This document shows, in pieces, positions 1 to 11,075 of a stretch of 64,000 nucleotides of DNA. A program made the translations under genes and the position numbers. The DNA is taken from NCBI GenBank assembly GCA_029378245.1, contig JARKIF010000004.1:2542001-2606000 (forward strand), written 5' to 3'. Each line of letters begins with the position of its first letter. Position 1 is the first letter of the stretch. The notes beneath the pieces were generated by a model, which saw only the letters and a program-made list of their open reading frames with translations, made no database searches and had not been told where the DNA came from. Source of the stretch: Roridomyces roridus. Lineage: Eukaryota > Basidiomycota > Agaricomycetes > Agaricales > Mycenaceae.

Positions 1-91
1 TGACAAAGATTTTCAGTCTCGGTCTTTGGTAAGTTTTTTTTTTTCTTTCTTCTGAATAGTAGACTGTATAACATGCACAAGTGGTACCCAT

Positions 92-180
92 TATGGTTCT
101 GTAGTGTAGTGGTAAAGACTGCTTGCGTTAACTCTGAAAAAGGTTGGCATGAGGGGTCACTGGTTCAAACCATGCGCATG
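92..180 (+). other. tRNA-like / SINE-like remnant
   Basis: An A-box-like block (TAGTGTAGTGG, near 107) and a B-box-like block (GGTTCAAACC, near 163) lie at tRNA-like spacing. The T-stem and acceptor stem do not pair well, so this is not a clean tRNA. It is more likely a tRNA pseudogene or the head of a tRNA-derived SINE. Confidence 0.3.
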
Positions 181-360
181 GCAAGTTCATCAATTCTCAT
201 TCTCAGCTTCTTCTAGAGGTCTTTTGTTTCCGTACCTTCTTTTTTCTCTCTTTCTCTCTTTCTCTCTCTGTCACTCCATTCCCATCCAATTTCACTCATT
301 TTTGACCCATCCTTGTAGATCAACAGCATTTATTTGAGAACTGACATCGAAGACAATACA

Positions 361-2207
361 CTAATTATTTCCTTCACCAGCCCCTTCCTTCTTCTGCACC
401 ATAACACCCTGCTGAGCGACCTGGAAAGCGTCGAGAATGCGTGAGGCAAAGCTGATTGTCGACTGGCGAATCGTGGCACCAAAAATCTTTGTCGTCCCAT
501 GCAGTCCCTTGGGTCGGAAAGCCACAAATGTACCGGTGGAAACCGGGACTTTGATTTTCAGCTCGCAATCGACAAAATGACCACCACCATCGGCAGGTGG
601 GGGGTCGAGGACAGGTGGTGGTGGTGGTGGCAGTTCTGCCCGTAGAGCCTGTGCGCGGGTCTGTATGGTTGGGGTATCATTTACCCGTGGAGGATCGAGG
701 GGAGCGTTCGGGTCGCGATCGACACGTTTTACCGTCCAGTCGATACAAAATTCAGCATAGCATTTGTCGGTGTGCGCCCATCTTCAGTCGTAGATCAGTC
801 AATAGTTCCCAGTGTTTTGTTTGGACGTACGCCGAGTAGTCCTGGGAAAGGATTATCTCGCACGGCCCACGATCGGATCCCGCAAAGTTGTACTCTTTCC
901 CCTTCGCAGTCAGTCGGTGTCCATCTCCTGCAATATAATTAATTACCAGCACTGGCCTGTATGAAATATAGCCCTCTACGCACCCGATTCGACGTTTCGT
1001 GTTCCAAACTTGGGTAGCCCTGCATCGGCAAGATGTCCATCCACTATTTCGACCAAATCCGAGGGCATGAAAGAGCGAAACATGGCCCAGGTCAGTGCCA
1101 TCACTGATATGACATCCTCGTCATGCTCAATCATGGTCGTTTGGTCGAGATTCTTCTTGAAACTTTTCGCAGGGCCGAAAACATGTGCATGCCGGGGGCC
1201 AGCATTATATCCAGCCTGCACCATAAGACCATCGTGTTTGGGCTGGGACATGTTAGCCAGGAGCTTGGAAACATCAGACGATCAAACTCACCCGTACATC
1301 CCCACGCTCGGTCACGGCGACCCCAATTACAGTCCCAATTACAGTCGACATCCACTCGTAGATTGGTTCAGCAAACTCCTCCCCAGAAAGGACACCTTGA
1401 AGAGCGACTAGCTCAATGATATAGTTTCCATCCTTTTTGGCAGGTTTACTCGCTATGCGGATTTGAGTCGCGATTGGGATTAAAAGACGGACAGCGCACC
1501 AGTCCCAGCAAGAATAATAAAGGACTCGTCAGGGTTGGGGATTAGATATCCATTATCTTCGTTGACAATGTGGTCGTCTTCTTGCCGGCATTTGGTGTCC
1601 GCGAGGTTGGTGTGGAGACCCACAGGCTCCATGCGCTCGCGCCATATAATTCGTGGATTGGTCACGGAGCCAACGTTTGGATGATCCTGGGATGCAATAA
1701 TTTCTTCGATAGAGCGCCCGTGTCCACGCAATCCCGACGAGTTAATCTGAAATAGCGAGTTAAACTTCATTCTTCTGTACCGTGTGGCAGCATACAAAAT
1801 GACGTTTCTCGCGGTGCGATGCAACACCACTTTGAGCTTTGCTAGCAGCTTTTGCCGCCCGGAATCGTGCCCGCAGATCTTCAAAGGCAGTAGCAATTGG
1901 GGTGTTGGGGTGCATTCTGAGCACGAAATCGATAAGAGCATCGAGCTAAAAATCTATGAGCAGGATGCGAAAGCGATGAGTTCGTTCGCGCAACTGAGGT
2001 GATTTTGGAATGAATTGACTGGACAGATTGGACGAGGCGCGCAGCTTCGGGTCCTTGAGGGTCGAAAGAATAGAGATTTTGGGCAAGAATTGGGTCGTCG
2101 AGAAATGCTTTCGCTGCAGTAGCCATGAGTATGCATCGTCGAAGGGTCCAAGGAGCATAACCTTCTTGCTGGGCCCGCGCTTTAGCTGCACTTTTGTTGT
2201 CGACCAT
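361..2207 (-). CDS. Putative Fe(II)/2OG dioxygenase-fold protein
   Basis: A multi-exon gene on the minus strand, with start ATG at 2207 and stop TAG at 361-363. The N-terminal exon encodes MVDNKSAAKARAQQEGY and is unrecognised. The C-terminal half has the marks of a double-stranded beta-helix dioxygenase: an HTD metal motif in WAHTDKCYAEFCIDW (exon near 770), a proline-rich loop, then VDCELKIKVPVSTGTFVAF, a distal His in GLHGT and a downstream Arg in IRQSTISF. An intron of about 55 nt separates DYSAY from WAHTD. The HxD...H...R order is read directly from the sequence. The reaction is unknown; nucleic-acid oxidation as in TET/JBP proteins is only a family-level guess. It lies beside two other proteins with the same fold on the opposite strand. 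Middle exon joins (1000-1900) are uncertain. Confidence 0.6.
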
Positions 2208-3009
2208 GGTGGTTATCGGTGAGATCGTTCCCGTCGTTCCCGTGATGCTCCCGCCGTTCCCGTGATGCTCCCGTTGCCTGTCTGCCATGCCCATCGGATT
2301 GCACTGAGCAGAATGAATTCAGGCTGTAAACCGAATGAAAATACATAGAAAACAGAATGAATATCTACATGCATACTTGCCATGGAATGTAGCTGGCTCG
2401 GAGGTCGCGGGTGGTGCACACTGCAGACACTTGTCATAATGAAGGAGAGGCGCATGCATAACGTGAAATAGGCTACAACAGGATTAGACCGACGTGGGGA
2501 TCTCCGGCTCCTTGAAGTCGTGCGGGCCAGCAATTCATGACATTGGCAAGAGTTGGTATCATCCGACTGTTCGCAGATGTCAGATCCAGCTGCAAGCAAA
2601 AGACGGGGAGATCTCACCGATACGCCCTCCAGGAATACAGACGTCGGCAGTTTCCCACCTTCGTATCCCGCTCAAACACGTGCCGTGCTCCGCGTTCCAA
2701 TAGACGACCTCCGTTTAGGGATGTGGCAAAGATGTAGGAGACGGTGCCGTTGGCATCTCGAGCGCTGGACCAGTTTGCGTCGTTGTCCGTTTCGAATATA
2801 GTCGAAACGCGCACCGTCTGCGAGCACACGACGATGTCCACGTGCGTGTCAATGTCGTGGCAGATTTAACGGCGAAGAAGCCTTCTTCGTCCATGATGAC
2901 CATCGGCACGGGCCTCTGCGGTTTTGCCGTAAAGGCGGGTTGTGGCGTCTTGAGTGCTGTTGGTAAAGGGTTCCCCGAGTTGCAAACATGAAAGACACGC
3001 TTAAGCCCT
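2208..3009. other. Interval without a supported gene
   Basis: This interval sits between the dioxygenase-like gene and the CofD-like gene. Minus-strand frames such as 2614-2841 stay open, but I recognise no domain. It may hold degraded 3' exons of the CofD-like gene. A short direct repeat (GTTCCCGTGATGCTCCCG) occurs twice near 2237-2272. Confidence 0.4.
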
Positions 3010-4477
3010 GCCACCTATTCGCGGGGTCTTGCCGATATTCCTGCTCTTGGGAAGAAATGAGCAGCAGAAAAAGAGAAGAAGCGGATGCATACCCTCGTGG
3101 AAGAAGGGTTTGACAGCTTTTCTTGATACCCTTCTTTCCTTTCGAGAGGCAATTGTTCTGGGAGAAGGTGAGCACGAGAATGAAGCGACGGCGTGGCCCG
3201 CAAACTCCGCGACCGCGCAATGGCGGCAGCTATGTCTTGCAAGGCAGGGCAAGGGATGATGCTGAAATCGTCAGAATCAAACAAATGATATGCATTTCAG
3301 ATATACCTGGTCCAGAGTGACCCAATCGAGTACACCAGTACATCTCGCGAGCCGAGAGAAGCGATATAATCCGCGTTTGGAGCGGGATGACTCTCAAAAC
3401 CATAGGCGCTCATATATAAGAGGCCTATGCTGGTAACCACCGAATGCGCTCAACAAACTGCAAATTGACGCACGAGATATACGCGACGGAAGCGCCTGGT
3501 ACTCTGCATCCTTGGAAGCCGGCTTGAATAGCATATTTCGGCGTTGTGCGGTGTGAGTCTCGCTCATGCCGTCCTCGGGCGACATGGGGAGCTGGGCGCT
3601 GCCTTCTGCAGAGGTTGAAGTCACTGGATGCGAAATTTCGCATTGTCCGACGAGGCGCTCGCCATTCTCGAGCTCCGCAGCGATGGTGACGGTGTGATAT
3701 GTTACGATGACAGGCAGAATGTTCGCCTGCAATTTTTTTCATCAGTCATATCATTCTCCCAGAGATGGAAATGCATACCTGGCTGTTATTAATCGAAGAA
3801 AAGAGAAAGAAGGATGCAGCTAGGGATCGGAAGAATCCTTGAGAGGCGGGAAGGAGGTAGTTTCCGATACTGCGCTTACTGAGCGACAAAAGGGAGGGTA
3901 CAACGTTGATCTCTTACCTGCCATTGACAAATGGAAAGTTTTTGGATGCACGTGTGAGGAGCTCGCTCTCAAAGTGCACAAGGAAGCCGCGGATAGTCTC
4001 TTTACGGTCTGCTGGAATGCCGTTCCAGAGAGGCGATCGACCTTCAATGATATTCTGCCACTTGTCGCGCGCCTCACGCCCAGAGTAACGCCCAGGGAGT
4101 CGGTACGCCAGTAGTGTACGGATGGCATCCAAGGGCAACACGGGCGGCGCCGGAAGGCGTACAGGACGACTTTGTATGTCTCCTATCTGTTTTTAAGTTT
4201 GAGCCTGAGCCCAGACGCGTTCTGGATGGCAGAAACACACCAAAGGTCCGCCTAGAACGCATATTATCTCTGAGGATGACCCAGCATCGTCAGAAACGGG
4301 AAGGACAAAGGAGGCGCCAGGACCAAAAGCTGAACAGATCCCGTTGCCGCCTGTGCCCCCGGAAATGAGAATGAAGCAGGTGGTTTCGTCAGAGTAACCA
4401 GAAGAGCTGGCTGGCTCTGGAAGAGGCTCCCCTGCGGTGTGTCTCCCATAGGCAGCCACCATGTAGCGCATTTGCAC
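3010..4477 (-). CDS. CofD/YvcK-type (UPF0052) family protein, C-terminus doubtful
   Basis: The exons join to a protein of the gluconeogenesis-factor/CofD-like family, whose bacterial members are YvcK and the 2-phospho-lactate transferase CofD. In order on the minus strand: the nucleotide-binding start ISGGTGGNGICSAFGP, the VLPVSDDAGSSSEI motif, GGPLIGDIQSR (across an intron), LDAIRTLLAYRLPGRYS, SPLWNGIPADRKETIRGFL, NGSIGNY, ANILPVIVTYHTVTIAAEL and SRDVLVYSIGSLWT then SIIPCPALQDIAAAIARS. Up to that point the match to fungal homologues is continuous, with introns of about 45-60 nt. After residue block RSRSLRA (near 3190) the expected K-V-L-L-L-N...NDRE segment is only recognisable in another frame, so a frameshift or decay is likely. 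The 5' start is uncertain; the ATG at about 4477 or upstream exons at 4560-5060 are both possible. The role of fungal members is poorly known. Confidence 0.7.
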
Positions 4478-4559
4478 CTGGAATGCATCTGTACGTCGGA
4501 CGATACGATCCCGCCGTGTACGCCAGTCCTTTCGTCGAGTGCTGCATGCATGTCAGACA

Positions 4560-5060
4560 CCAGAAAAGAAAAGAGGACGTTGCGACGCACCCTTGTCGAT
4601 GCTCCTCCTTGATTCCATCCTCGAATTGTTGGGCTTCGTCTGGGCTGCTGTTGTTGTCGTCGTTGTCGTTGTTGTCCCCACCTGCGTGACTTATTTGAGC
4701 ACGGGTGCCACCATCCAAGATGTTGTCGATTGTCGATATTCCTGAGATGAGAGCGTCTTCGGGGTCAAAATTGTCGTCCTCGAATAATTCGCCGAGGACG
4801 CGCATCTTGTTACGCGTGGCTTGAGTCATATCTGCCGCTGGGTAAGTACTCTGAGGGGTGTTGGCCAGAAAGCCGTCCTACCCTCCCACTCCTCCTTTCG
4901 TTTTTGCGCCTGCTTTGCCTCATATGCAATGAGAGCGGTCGGTCCAAGGTTCTGGCGCTCGACAACGGCGGGGGTATAGGTGTTCGGTGGGGGCTCGTCG
5001 CTGCCGGTGAGCAAACCATTTGCGTTTCTTGTTGTTGTTTCTGCCCATTCAGGGAACGAG
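4560..5060 (-). CDS. Hypothetical acidic protein, 5' exons
   Basis: A coding-like series of short exons on the minus strand. A start near 5055 would give MGRNNNKKRK, followed by DEPPPNTYTPAVVERQNLG, TALIAYEAKQAQKRKEEWE, then across a 50-nt intron DMTQATRNKMRVLGELFEDD and an Asp/Asn-rich stretch (GGDNNDNDDNNSS). The basic start and the charged helix suggest a nuclear protein, but no family is recognised. It is either a separate small gene or the N-terminal part of the adjacent CofD-like gene; the frame of the last exon did not join cleanly to the ISGGTGG exon. Confidence 0.4.
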
Positions 5061-5190
5061 TAGCGGGACTTGGCAACGCGTCAACAGCGGCAGGTCATGT
5101 GACATGCTGACGTCATGCTGACGTACCTTTCTTCTTTGTTTCTGTCTTTCTCTCATTCCTCCATCGTTTGCGCGGTGACGACCGGTCAAA

Positions 5191-7177
5191 ATGCTCACAG
5201 GCAGCAGTAAGTGAATCCACTCTTGTTTTCATGCGATGGGACACGACCCTGGCGACCCGGAGCACGCTCGCAAAGAGATCCCTTGCGGAACTTGGCGCGA
5301 GCATTCCCTCCCTTCTGGATTTCACCATTGACTAACACATGCGACACAGGTATACCCCCGCTTCCCCGTCGTCGCCTTCGATCCAACAAGGAGTATTCAC
5401 CGTTCGACCTGGCCCTCGGGCTCGCCATTGAGGTACCAGTCTACTTTGACGCAGAGGAGCGGCTGCAATGCTGTATCAAGCAGCGGGTGGAATTGGGGCA
5501 GACTCACGAGCCAGAGGAGGTGGTAATTCCGGGCCTGGAAGCACTGAACCTCTCGGGTGTGTCACAAAGATTCTGCTCTTCGACTTCAATGCTAACATTG
5601 ACTCTAGACGACATGGAGACCATAACGACCACGAACACGACCACGACCACGACCACGACCATGAACACGACCACAACAGGCACAACTAACCCACACTCAG
5701 CAAAACGCGCACAGGACAACCTCTCCGCACAGCAGCGTCGCAAAGTCAAGTCCAAATACAAGCGCTTCGATGACCGCCATGATAAACCCTCCAAATCACC
5801 ATCCTCCTCACACGCCGCGCTTTCCGCTGCCAAGCATGCCAAGGCAAAGTCTCGGGGCAAACGTGGTCGTCAACGGACTCAGGAGGCGTCGGGGGCGGCG
5901 GTGCCAAAGGCGATCCACCTCAAACGTGCAGGCCAAAGTCTTTCCTCCGCCATTCATGTCCCTTACGACGCCACCGACCTTCTGCACAGCAAACCAGGGT
6001 GGATTGGCAGCCGCAACGCCAAGCCCCATTCCGATGTCGAGGACGAGCTGAATCCAATTATGCTTGGGGAGACGGGAATGGGTCCGATGACGTACACGCA
6101 AGAGGAGGTCGACAAGCTCGTTGGGCAACGCGGCTTCTTATACATTCCTTGGCTTGGCGTGTACGTCGTCCAGCTGTTTCGGCTAGCAGGCCTGATGCTA
6201 ACAAGGGCGCAGATTAACCATCCCCATCGTTGACTCGAAACGCCGAATCATCGTCCTGCTCGGAGGACAGCCACGGGACTCTGCTGGATGGAAAATTGTT
6301 ACCGACGGTACATCGCGTTTGATGGACAACGCCGCCCAACACCTCAACACCTCTGGCTCTGACTACGACCATCGACGGGCTGCAGAGCCCTACATTCCAA
6401 TATTCCGCGGGGTTTCCTTTGGTGGAGGCCAGGAAGTACGTATATGGCCTGTCCTCTCAGCAAGTCGTATTTACCGTAGTCCCAGGAACCTGGTAATCTC
6501 TTCTGCAACGACGCGAACCGCGCAGCGACGGACGAACTCATGGCGCATGAATATTACATCAGGATTGTCGGCTTCATCATGCGTGAGTCTCTTCCCTTGT
6601 TCTGATGCATTTAATCTGACCCATTCTAGTACTTATGTCGATCTACGCTCCACGCCTCCTTGCACGCTATCAGAAGAACAAGGCAGACATCCTCGCCTGG
6701 AACAAAGAGCTCAGTTGGAACTTTGAGAAGAGCTGCTTTGCCGCATGCACCTTCAACTTCGAGAACGTTGTCACCAGCGTCCACCTCGATTTCGGCAACA
6801 CGGCAGCGGGTCTCTGCCCAATCACTGCCTTGGGGGATTTTAACCCCGACCACGGCGGGCACCTCATCCTATGGGAGCTTAAACTCATCATCCGTTTCCC
6901 TCCCGGGTCCACCATCCTCATCCCATCGTCCATTGTCAATCACTCAAACACCCCAATCGGCGAGAACGAGACTCGCCACTCGTTCACACAGTACACGGCG
7001 GGCGCTTTGTTCCGTTGGGCGGCAAATGGGAACAAGACGGACGATACATTCCTACATACAGCGAGCGCGGAGCAGAAGGCGCAGAGGGCGGCGGCGGCGG
7101 AGACACGATGGGAGGACGGTGTTGCGTACTTTTCGACGTTGGATGAGTTGCAAGAGCTGTATGGTTTGGATAAATAG
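5191..7177 (+). CDS. TET/JBP-like Fe(II)/2OG dioxygenase-fold protein, copy 1
   Basis: Start ATG at 5191 (MLTGSS, short first exon ending in GTAAGTG), stop at 7177. The N-terminal half is basic and low-complexity: a poly-Thr run from a GACCAC microsatellite, then a Lys/Arg/Ser-rich segment that looks nuclear or DNA-binding. The middle has LNPIMLGETGMGPMTYTQEE and PGNLFCNDANRAATDELMAH. The last exon (about 6632-7177) holds the catalytic fold: HLDFGN gives HxD, then GDFNPDHGGHLILWELKL, IRFPPGSTILIPSSIVNHSN with the distal His, and further Arg residues. This layout fits the DSBH core of fungal TET/JBP-like proteins (5-methylpyrimidine oxidases); I infer the relationship from motif order. Activity is untested and could be lost. 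The gene is followed 386 bp later by a paralogue in the same orientation. Confidence 0.7.
5629..5676. repeat. GACCAC microsatellite inside a coding exon
   Basis: About eight imperfect copies of ACGACC/CACGAC within an exon of the first TET/JBP-like gene. They encode an almost pure threonine run with occasional Asn and Met. Such hexamers can change length without shifting frame. Confidence 0.85.
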
Positions 7178-7562
7178 ATGAATACATCCTTTCCCTTGGA
7201 TATTGAGTTTGAAACTGCGGGTTAACGAGCGAGCAAGTCGCCAGCCGACACAGATCGCCGACTTACCACGCATATCACCGACTTACCACGGTGCCGAGAA
7301 GACCGAATCCATTTCTGCAGCTCGAACGAACTACCTCGGACATGGATCTGAATGCCCGAGACAATTTAATGGGCTTCTGTGAGTCCATTTGAATTTTCAC
7401 CTGATTTTTCCTATGTCTGTAAGAGAATTCTTGAGGGAGGTGCGAAACAAGCCATGAATTGACTATGATTCCCGTATATAACTCTGTCTTTACCACCACC
7501 CACTCCTTTGCACCACTTTCCCTCACCACTCTCCCTTGACACAACTCTGTCTTCTTTCCTCA

Positions 7563-9183
7563 ATGGGGACCGATTCCCAACGAGCCGCCAAGCAGCGTTA
7601 CAGAGAGTGGTCCGTCAATCCTTGACAAAAGGCATTTCAGCACTCAAATGGTCTCTTCTAGCAACCGCGATGCAATTCGTTCCAAGGGCCGGACATATGC
7701 TCCCAGCCGTCGAGACAAGCTGCAGCAACAGCCGGACAAGCTCGCAGACGCCAAGGCCGGCCCCAACAATTATGCAGCATTATACAGGCAGGCGCACCGG
7801 GAGGAGCTGGCTCAGAAGGCAATGCTTCGTCGTTGTCGGTGCGTTTCCTGCCTCATCCAATTGAATAACTACTAACTCTACTCAAGCTTGTCTATTCAAA
7901 AGCACGGGTATCCTGCGTGGTACCAGTCATGGAGCGCCCGACATCCTGGTGAAGAGCCTCCCATCCCTAGCCCAAACGCACCAATATTCCCTCCAGCTAA
8001 CATCACTCCCGACACATCCACCCATCTCTCCTCTTCCATTGACCACGACGAGTCGGGCAGCGACGTGGGCAACAACGACATACCGCCGTCATACTCCGCG
8101 GACGAATCAGATGGTGGGGTGCAGTACACTGTGGACGCGTGGGGGGGCTGCAACCGCAACCGCACGCCGGAGGAGCGGCATGCAGTTCGTCGAGCCAGGC
8201 TGGAGGAGCTTCATCGGCGCATTCGAATTCGGGAGGGAGCGCTGGCTTGACGTACACCGGTCCCAATTACGCCTAAAATTCAAATTGTTCTCGAAGCTGT
8301 CGTTTTCCTCAATGCCTGGACCCACTCGTACGTATTCTATTTGTGCCTTTTCCCGTTGCCACCGCAGACTAATCTGCTCTGCTGCCAGATCTGGATCTTG
8401 ACTCGGTGGAATTGTGTGGGCGCACAGCATACGTCGGATGGCGATGTACCCGTACGGTGCGGGGTTTTCTTTTTCATGCCAGCCTTTCACTCACCCTTAC
8501 TTTCAGGACCGCTCCAGGCCCTCTGCTACCCCATCTACTCCACCTACTACCGCACCACTCGCAAACTATGCAAGAAACATCCCGGCTTACGCCGCCTCTT
8601 CCCCCATAGCCCCTTCGCCACTCTCACCGCCAACCTCGGCCCCTCCTCCGTCTCTCCCCCCCATGCTGACCATGGCAACGTCGCGGACGGCATGTGCCTC
8701 ATTGGCGCGCTCGGCAATTTCAATGCCGACAAGGGCGGGCATCTTGTGCTGTGGGATTACAATCTCATTGTACGCTTCCCGCCCGGGTGCAGTATTCTCA
8801 TCCCCTCCGCTGTCGTCACGCACTCCAACACCCCCATCCAAGCAGGCGAGGAGCGCTTCTCTCTCATCCAATATTCGGCAGGCGGGCTCTTTCGTTGGGC
8901 GGCGAACGGCTACAAGTCGGACGCCGCATGGAAGACAACTGCCTCTGAGGAGGATGTTGCACGTCGGGAGCAGGAACGCCAAGCACGTTGGGCGACCGCG
9001 CTCAAAAAATTCTCGCTGTGGAAGGACGTGAAAGTCAAGAACTACACGGGGCGGGCACGGGTGGAGGTCTGGGCGGAGGCTGAGGCCGGGGACATCAGTG
9101 ACCTCACAGACGTCGAGAGTGAGGGGGAGGATGGAGACAGTGAGGAGGAGGAGCCGCTCCCCAAGAAAATTCATTGTGCATAG
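7563..9183 (+). CDS. TET/JBP-like Fe(II)/2OG dioxygenase-fold protein, copy 2
   Basis: Start ATG at 7563 (MGTDSQRAAKQRYREW), stop at 9183. Early exons give a basic segment (NRDAIRSKGRTYAPSRRDK, AALYRQAHREELAQKAM) and a linker with HGYPAWYQSWSARHPGEEP. The last exon carries the catalytic fold: HADHGN (HxD), GNFNADKGGHLVLWDYNL, IVRFPPGCSILIPSAVV, THSNTPIQ (distal His) and FSLIQYSAGGLFRWAANGY. These blocks align one-to-one with the upstream copy. The tail is acidic (DVESEGEDGDSEEEE), absent from copy 1. Joins between 8230 and 8480 are uncertain because several short exons are needed. Same inferred function as copy 1; divergence between the two is high, so the duplication is not recent. Confidence 0.7.
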
Positions 9184-9269
9184 TGACAATATTATTTACC
9201 AAGGAACAATTTACAGTCAGTATTATTGCAGAGTGATTAGAGGTAGTTAGAGGTGTGTACGGTGATTCC

Positions 9270-9528
9270 AAGAAACTGATATGATACAGTATGGTGCAGT
9301 GGTGGCAAGAAAGCGATATAATACAGTATGGTGCAGTGGTGGTAAGAAAGCGATATAATACAGTATGGTGCAGTGGTGGCAAGAAAGCGATATAATACAG
9401 TATGGTGCAGTGGTGGCAAGAAAGCGATATAATACAGTATGGTGCAGTGGTGGCAAGAAAGCGATATAATACAGTATGGTGCAGTGGTGGCAAGAAAGCG
9501 GTATGATACAGTCAGGTTCGGTGATCCC
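9270..9528 (+). repeat. 37-bp minisatellite, seven units
   Basis: Units begin at 9270, 9307, 9344, 9381, 9418, 9455 and 9492, each starting AAGAAA and containing ATACAGTATGGTGCAGTGG. Units 2-6 are nearly identical; the first and last are degenerate. There are no spacers, so it is not a CRISPR array. Because 37 is not a multiple of three and the unit lacks stops on the minus strand, it creates long false reading frames. Confidence 0.95.
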
Positions 9529-9537
9529 AGTGTGCAA

Positions 9538-11003
9538 CTAGGTAGCGGTGTATGTTTTGAGGAGCTTTTCGCAGTGCTTGAGGTCGCCTTGTTGTAGGCC
9601 GGCTGCGTATCCTTCGGCTCCTGGAGCATTGGATGAAGGTAGTGCAGCATTGAAATGGGTGAGGGGACCACTCTCGCCCCAGAGGTAACAAACACCCTGA
9701 TAGATTTCGTACATTCGCGGGGAATCCGGGTCAGAAGTATCTATACCCTTTAAGGTGAGTAGACGGGGAATAAAGAAGGTAGCTCACCTGTGTTTGCCCA
9801 AATGCGTTTGGCGACGGATTCGGCTCGCTTGTACATCGTTCTTTTGTTGCTGAAGGTAGAACTGTTCCAACCAAAGGTGGTGAGTACCCCCTCGGCCGTC
9901 AACACAATATCTCTCCCAATGCCGAGCTTGAACTGGCGGGGTGCCTTGAGGTCGGTCGGATCTAGCCCGAGCCCAGCCAAGACCTGCTCCATAGCATAAA
10001 ACGATCGGGCCAGGGCAGGCAGGTTCGTTCCCCACCTCCCCGCATTCCACGTCGCCTTCGCCTCCAAAGTTTCGAAGCCTGAAACTTGTAGGCGACAAAG
10101 GTCCTTGACCTCGGTCGTCGTAGACTGCCCAGGACTTGCAGCACGGGAGCGAGGATACGGAGCTGGCGAGGTGCTTCTGGAACGGCTACCTCGGGAAGGG
10201 GCTGAAGAGCCCGAAGAGTGGCGGGCAGGGGAGCCCGGGGAATAAATTGGTGACCCTGAAGCAGGGGAGGACGCCGAGAAGTGCATGAAGTTGGTGGTAT
10301 CAAGATTCAGTAGGGAAGAATTGCCCGGGGAAGGGGCCGGATCGAATGTTGCATAGTCGAGTGGGAGCTCGATGGATGGGATGGGCTCCGGATGGCTCGA
10401 TTGGATGTCAAAAATTAGGATGAAGTGCGCCTCGGGCAAAACACCCATGGGTCGCCATATGGAAAAGAATTCCGAGGCCATGGGGTTGGTACTATCTGCG
10501 CTAGCAGCGAGCACATCCGACTTGTCGTCAAATCCGGGGGCAGGAACTATCGACGAGAACGACTGCAAACGACCGATCTGTCGGAAGCCATTTCGCCAGT
10601 GCCTATAGGTCCCTTCACGGAAGTCAGGGACCCGGGTGGTTGCTACAAGAACATGGCGGTTGCATGGACCGTCCAGCCCGAGTACTTCCTGAAGTGGTGG
10701 ATCGAGGATCATGTCGGGTCGAGATGCGAGGTGGATTTGTGTAGCACAGATGATGCCTAGCGCAGTTGCACAGGCCGTACTCTCCCGCTCAGTAATTAGG
10801 AGGGAAGGGAATGTGACCCCTGCAAAGATCTGTGATATGTCGTCTTGGCCGCGTTGTTTGACGACGAGGTGACAGCAAATTGCTTGAGTCGGTCCAAAAT
10901 CTAGGAAGCTCTGGAATCCTTTCAATTGTTGATCAGCGAGATGAATGAAAGGCAGTCCGGCTGAAGTATTACCTTGCATGAGGCCATCGGCTTCCAGAGC
11001 CAT
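9538..11003 (-). CDS. Unknown protein divergent from the transposase gene
   Basis: Start ATG at 11003 (MALEADGLMQ), last exon ending TAG at 9538. A 54-nt in-frame segment after MALEADGLMQ has GT...AG ends and is probably an intron. A second intron near 9741-9787 joins WANT to DTSDPDSPRMYEIYQGVCYLW. The protein has a Ser/Pro-rich centre (SPASGSPIYSPGSPARHSSG and Arg/Ser repeats) between two better-ordered parts; the N-terminal part includes VVKQRGQDDISQIFAGVTFP. I recognise no domain. It starts only 72 bp from the transposase start on the other strand, so the two probably share a promoter, and it may be an accessory protein of the same element or simply a neighbour. Confidence 0.7.
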
Positions 11004-11075
11004 GTCTATGGTGGAACAAGAAGAAGGCGAAAAACTGTGATAAACAATTCACCGACCGCCCTTCATGTTTGTTCA

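Noticed and set aside
9270..9528. Possible CRISPR-like array
   Set aside because: Units are directly adjacent with no spacers, and the genome is eukaryotic.
9104..9695. Long minus-strand frames with repeated HHCTILYYIAFLPP-like peptides
   Set aside because: They are produced by the 37-bp minisatellite, which lacks stops in the minus frames; no start context, splice pattern or homology.
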